The translations under genes and the position numbers were made by a program. A DNA stretch of 6,667 nt from Bacteroidota bacterium (GTDB lineage: Bacteria; Bacteroidota; Rhodothermia; Rhodothermales; UBA10348), in the NCBI GenBank assembly GCA_024640835.1, contig JAHEEH010000111.1, positions 1 to 6,667 of the forward strand. Direction: 5' to 3'. This document shows, one piece after another, positions 5,034 to 6,667 of this stretch; positions within the stretch are counted from its first letter, which is position 1, and every line of letters starts with the position of its first letter. A model generated the notes under the pieces. The model was given only the letters and a program-made list of their open reading frames with translations, did no database searches and was not told where the DNA came from.

Positions 5034-6667
5034 TCAGCCGCCGATGCGGTATTCCCTGGGAGGCTCCACACCCAGCAGGTGCCTGACGAAATAGTCCCAG
5101 CGCCGGCGCGTCCAGTAGTCCCCCTGGCGGAAGCCGTGGCGTGAGTTCGGAAAGAGCAGCATGTCGAAGTCCTTTCCGGCATTCATGAGGGCCTCCGCCA
5201 CCAGGAGCGTGTTGTTCGGCGGCACGTTCGAGTCCATGGAACCGTGCGCGAGCATCAGCTTGCCCTTGAGATTCCCGGCCACGAGGTAATTGGCCTGGTT
5301 GTCGTAGGTCGTCGTGCCATCCTCGTTGTGGACCAGCAGGCCCTGCCACTTTTCGCCCCAGTCGTCCTCGTAGGTCGCGTTGTCGTGGTTCCCGGCTCCG
5401 GACACCGCGACGTCGTAGAAGTCCGGATATCGCAGGATACCGGCCGTCGACGCGAACCCGCCCCCGGAATGGCCCCAGATGCCGACCCGCTCCACGTCCA
5501 TGAAGGGATGCCGCTCCGCCAGCTGCCGGATGCCCGTGATGTTGTCCGGCAGCCCGTTGTCCCCCATGTTGCCGTAGTAGAAGGCGTGGAAGGAGTGCGA
5601 CCGCATGGGCGATCCCAGCGCGTCCATCTCGACGACCACGAAGCCGAGCTCCGACACGGATTGCTTGTCGCTGCGCGCCGCGACGAAGCTGCGGCTTCCG
5701 ACGCTGCCGGTCTGCGGCCCCGGGTAGATGTAGTTCAGGACCGGGTAACTGCCGTCGGGATCCAGGTTCGAGGGCGTGTACATGAGGCCGTAGAGGTCCG
5801 TCTCACCGTCCCTGGCCTTGGTCACGAACGGGATGGGCGGCTTCCAGCCCGTGGCCCGGAGATCCGAGATGTCCGCCTGCTCCAGCGGTGTGACGAGCCG
5901 GCCCGTGCGCGCGTCACGCAGCGTGATCGCATGCGGCGTGTCCGGTGACGAGGCCGAATCGATGAACCAGCGGAAGGACGGAGAAAACGTCACCGTGTGA
6001 TTCAGGCTGTCGGGCGTCAGGAGCCTGAGGTCGGAGCCGTCCATCTTCACCGAGTACAGGTACTGGAAGTAGGGATCGCCCGCCTCGCGCCCCGCTCCGG
6101 TGAACCAGATCGTGCGGCTCTTCTCGTCGACGTGCTGTATACCGAGCACCTTCCAGTCTCCGCTCGTGATGCGGTTCCTGACCTGTCCCGTCGCGAGGTC
6201 GTAGAGGTACAGGTGCCCCCAGTCGTCCCGCTGGGAATACCAGATGTACTCGTCCGTGGCGTCGAGCAGCCGGTTGTTGACGACGTCGAACCCCGATTCG
6301 TAGAACGTGTCCTCCACTTCGGTCAGCACGTCCCGGACGGCCCCCGTCTCCGGATCCGCCACGCGGAGAACCTCGGTCTTGTGGTCACGCGACGTGGACA
6401 CGAACACCAGGCGCCGGCTGTCCGGACTCCACTCGACGTCCACCCATTCGCCACGGTCGACGATGTGGTCGGTGATGGTCGACCGATGGTCGTCCACCGG
6501 CATCTGCAGACGCACGACCCGCGGTTCGTCCACGTGGATCACGACGCGTTCGATCCGGAAGATCAGGCTGTCACCGGGCAGCGGGTACTTCCAGGCCTCC
6601 AGCTCCGGATGACCGACCGCGGTCGAGACGAGGTACATCATGCCCACACCCCGCCCGTCGTGCCTGA
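5034..6667 (-). CDS. DPP4-like S9 family serine peptidase (N-terminus outside window)
   Basis: A prolyl-oligopeptidase-clan serine peptidase of the dipeptidyl-peptidase IV type, expected to clip N-terminal dipeptides from peptides in the periplasm or outside the cell. The frame is open past the right edge, so the GTG at 6647 is probably internal. The visible part starts within the DPP4 N-terminal propeller (DVEWSPDSRRLVF, then YSQRDDWGHLYLYDLATG, a DPP4 signature). The alpha/beta-hydrolase domain follows, with nucleophile Ser394 (GIWGHSGGGFAS), Asp472 (GSMDSNV) and His504 (NSRHGFRQGD), numbered from 6647. Spacings of 78 and 32 equal human DPP4 Ser630-Asp708-His740. Tyr308 (YIYPGPQ) fits the oxyanion-hole tyrosine. 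The Glu-Glu motif that binds the substrate amino terminus would lie outside the window, so aminopeptidase type cannot be confirmed. The nucleophile elbow is GHSGGG rather than the classic GWSYGG. The C-terminus (VEPPREYRIGG) looks complete. Confidence 0.93.
   Translation of the reverse strand, partial: RHDGRGVGMMYLVSTAVGHPELEAWKYPLPGDSLIFRIERVVIHVDEPRVVRLQMPVDDHRSTITDHIVDRGEWVDVEWSPDSRRLVFVSTSRDHKTEVLRVADPETGAVRDVLTEVEDTFYESGFDVVNNRLLDATDEYIWYSQRDDWGHLYLYDLATGQVRNRITSGDWKVLGIQHVDEKSRTIWFTGAGREAGDPYFQYLYSVKMDGSDLRLLTPDSLNHTVTFSPSFRWFIDSASSPDTPHAITLRDARTGRLVTPLEQADISDLRATGWKPPIPFVTKARDGETDLYGLMYTPSNLDPDGSYPVLNYIYPGPQTGSVGSRSFVAARSDKQSVSELGFVVVEMDALGSPMRSHSFHAFYYGNMGDNGLPDNITGIRQLAERHPFMDVERVGIWGHSGGGFASTAGILRYPDFYDVAVSGAGNHDNATYEDDWGEKWQGLLVHNEDGTTTYDNQANYLVAGNLKGKLMLAHGSMDSNVPPNNTLLVAEALMNAGKDFDMLLFPNSRHGFRQGDYWTRRRWDYFVRHLLGVEPPREYRIGG

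Noticed and set aside
5038..5049. Hairpin CCGC-CGAT-GCGG near the convergent stops as a terminator
   Set aside because: The stem is only four base pairs, lies in the coding end of the peptidase, and has no T-tract on either strand.
2887..5349. 820-codon open frame on the minus strand opposite the esterase gene
   Set aside because: It is antisense to a gene with clear catalytic motifs, spans the convergent stop codons, and its translation is rich in Arg, Gly, His and Pro with no domain pattern; long antisense frames are expected at this GC content.
5244..5948. 234-codon plus-strand frame opposite the S9 peptidase
   Set aside because: Antisense to the catalytic domain with an intact Ser-Asp-His triad; its own translation shows no domain signature.

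Overview
The window is gene-dense, high-GC bacterial DNA holding six protein genes and almost no intergenic space. Two export types appear: a probable Tat signal remnant on the first gene and two lipobox signal peptides. Convincing Shine-Dalgarno sequences are absent before most starts. The families present (exported aldo/keto reductase, lectin-plus-PD40 lipoprotein, sialate O-acetylesterase lipoprotein, DPP4-like S9 peptidase) are typical of heterotrophic polymer degraders. I infer a Gram-negative from the Rhodothermota/Bacteroidota or Gemmatimonadota neighbourhood, probably environmental or marine. This is a guess from gene content, not a phylogenetic result.

Plus strand, 1-5025: five genes in one direction look like a single transcription unit. 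The order is (i) the C-terminal bulk of an aldo/keto reductase whose start lies left of the window; (ii) a 77-residue protein with two membrane segments; (iii) a YbjQ/UPF0145 protein; (iv) a 503-residue lipoprotein with an N-terminal lectin-like beta-sandwich and a C-terminal PD40 (TolB-like) propeller; (v) a 666-residue lipoprotein of the sialate O-acetylesterase family with an inserted jelly-roll domain. Spacings are 28 and 40 bases, then overlaps of 11 and 4 bases. An 11-codon reading frame exactly fills the first gap, sharing ATGA with the gene on each side.

Minus strand, 6667-5034: a DPP4-like S9 serine peptidase converges on the esterase gene with only 8 bases between the stop codons. 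Its N-terminus lies beyond the right edge. The Ser-Asp-His spacing equals that of DPP4, but several residues that line the DPP4 S1 pocket differ.

Taken together, the exported proteins suggest envelope-level processing of decorated glycans or glycoproteins: deacetylation by the esterase, sugar or protein binding by the lectin-propeller lipoprotein, carbonyl/sugar redox chemistry by the reductase, and dipeptide release by the peptidase. The small membrane protein and YbjQ do not obviously fit that theme. No RNA genes, mobile elements, CRISPR arrays or convincing terminators were seen, and there is no gene-free stretch over 300 bases.
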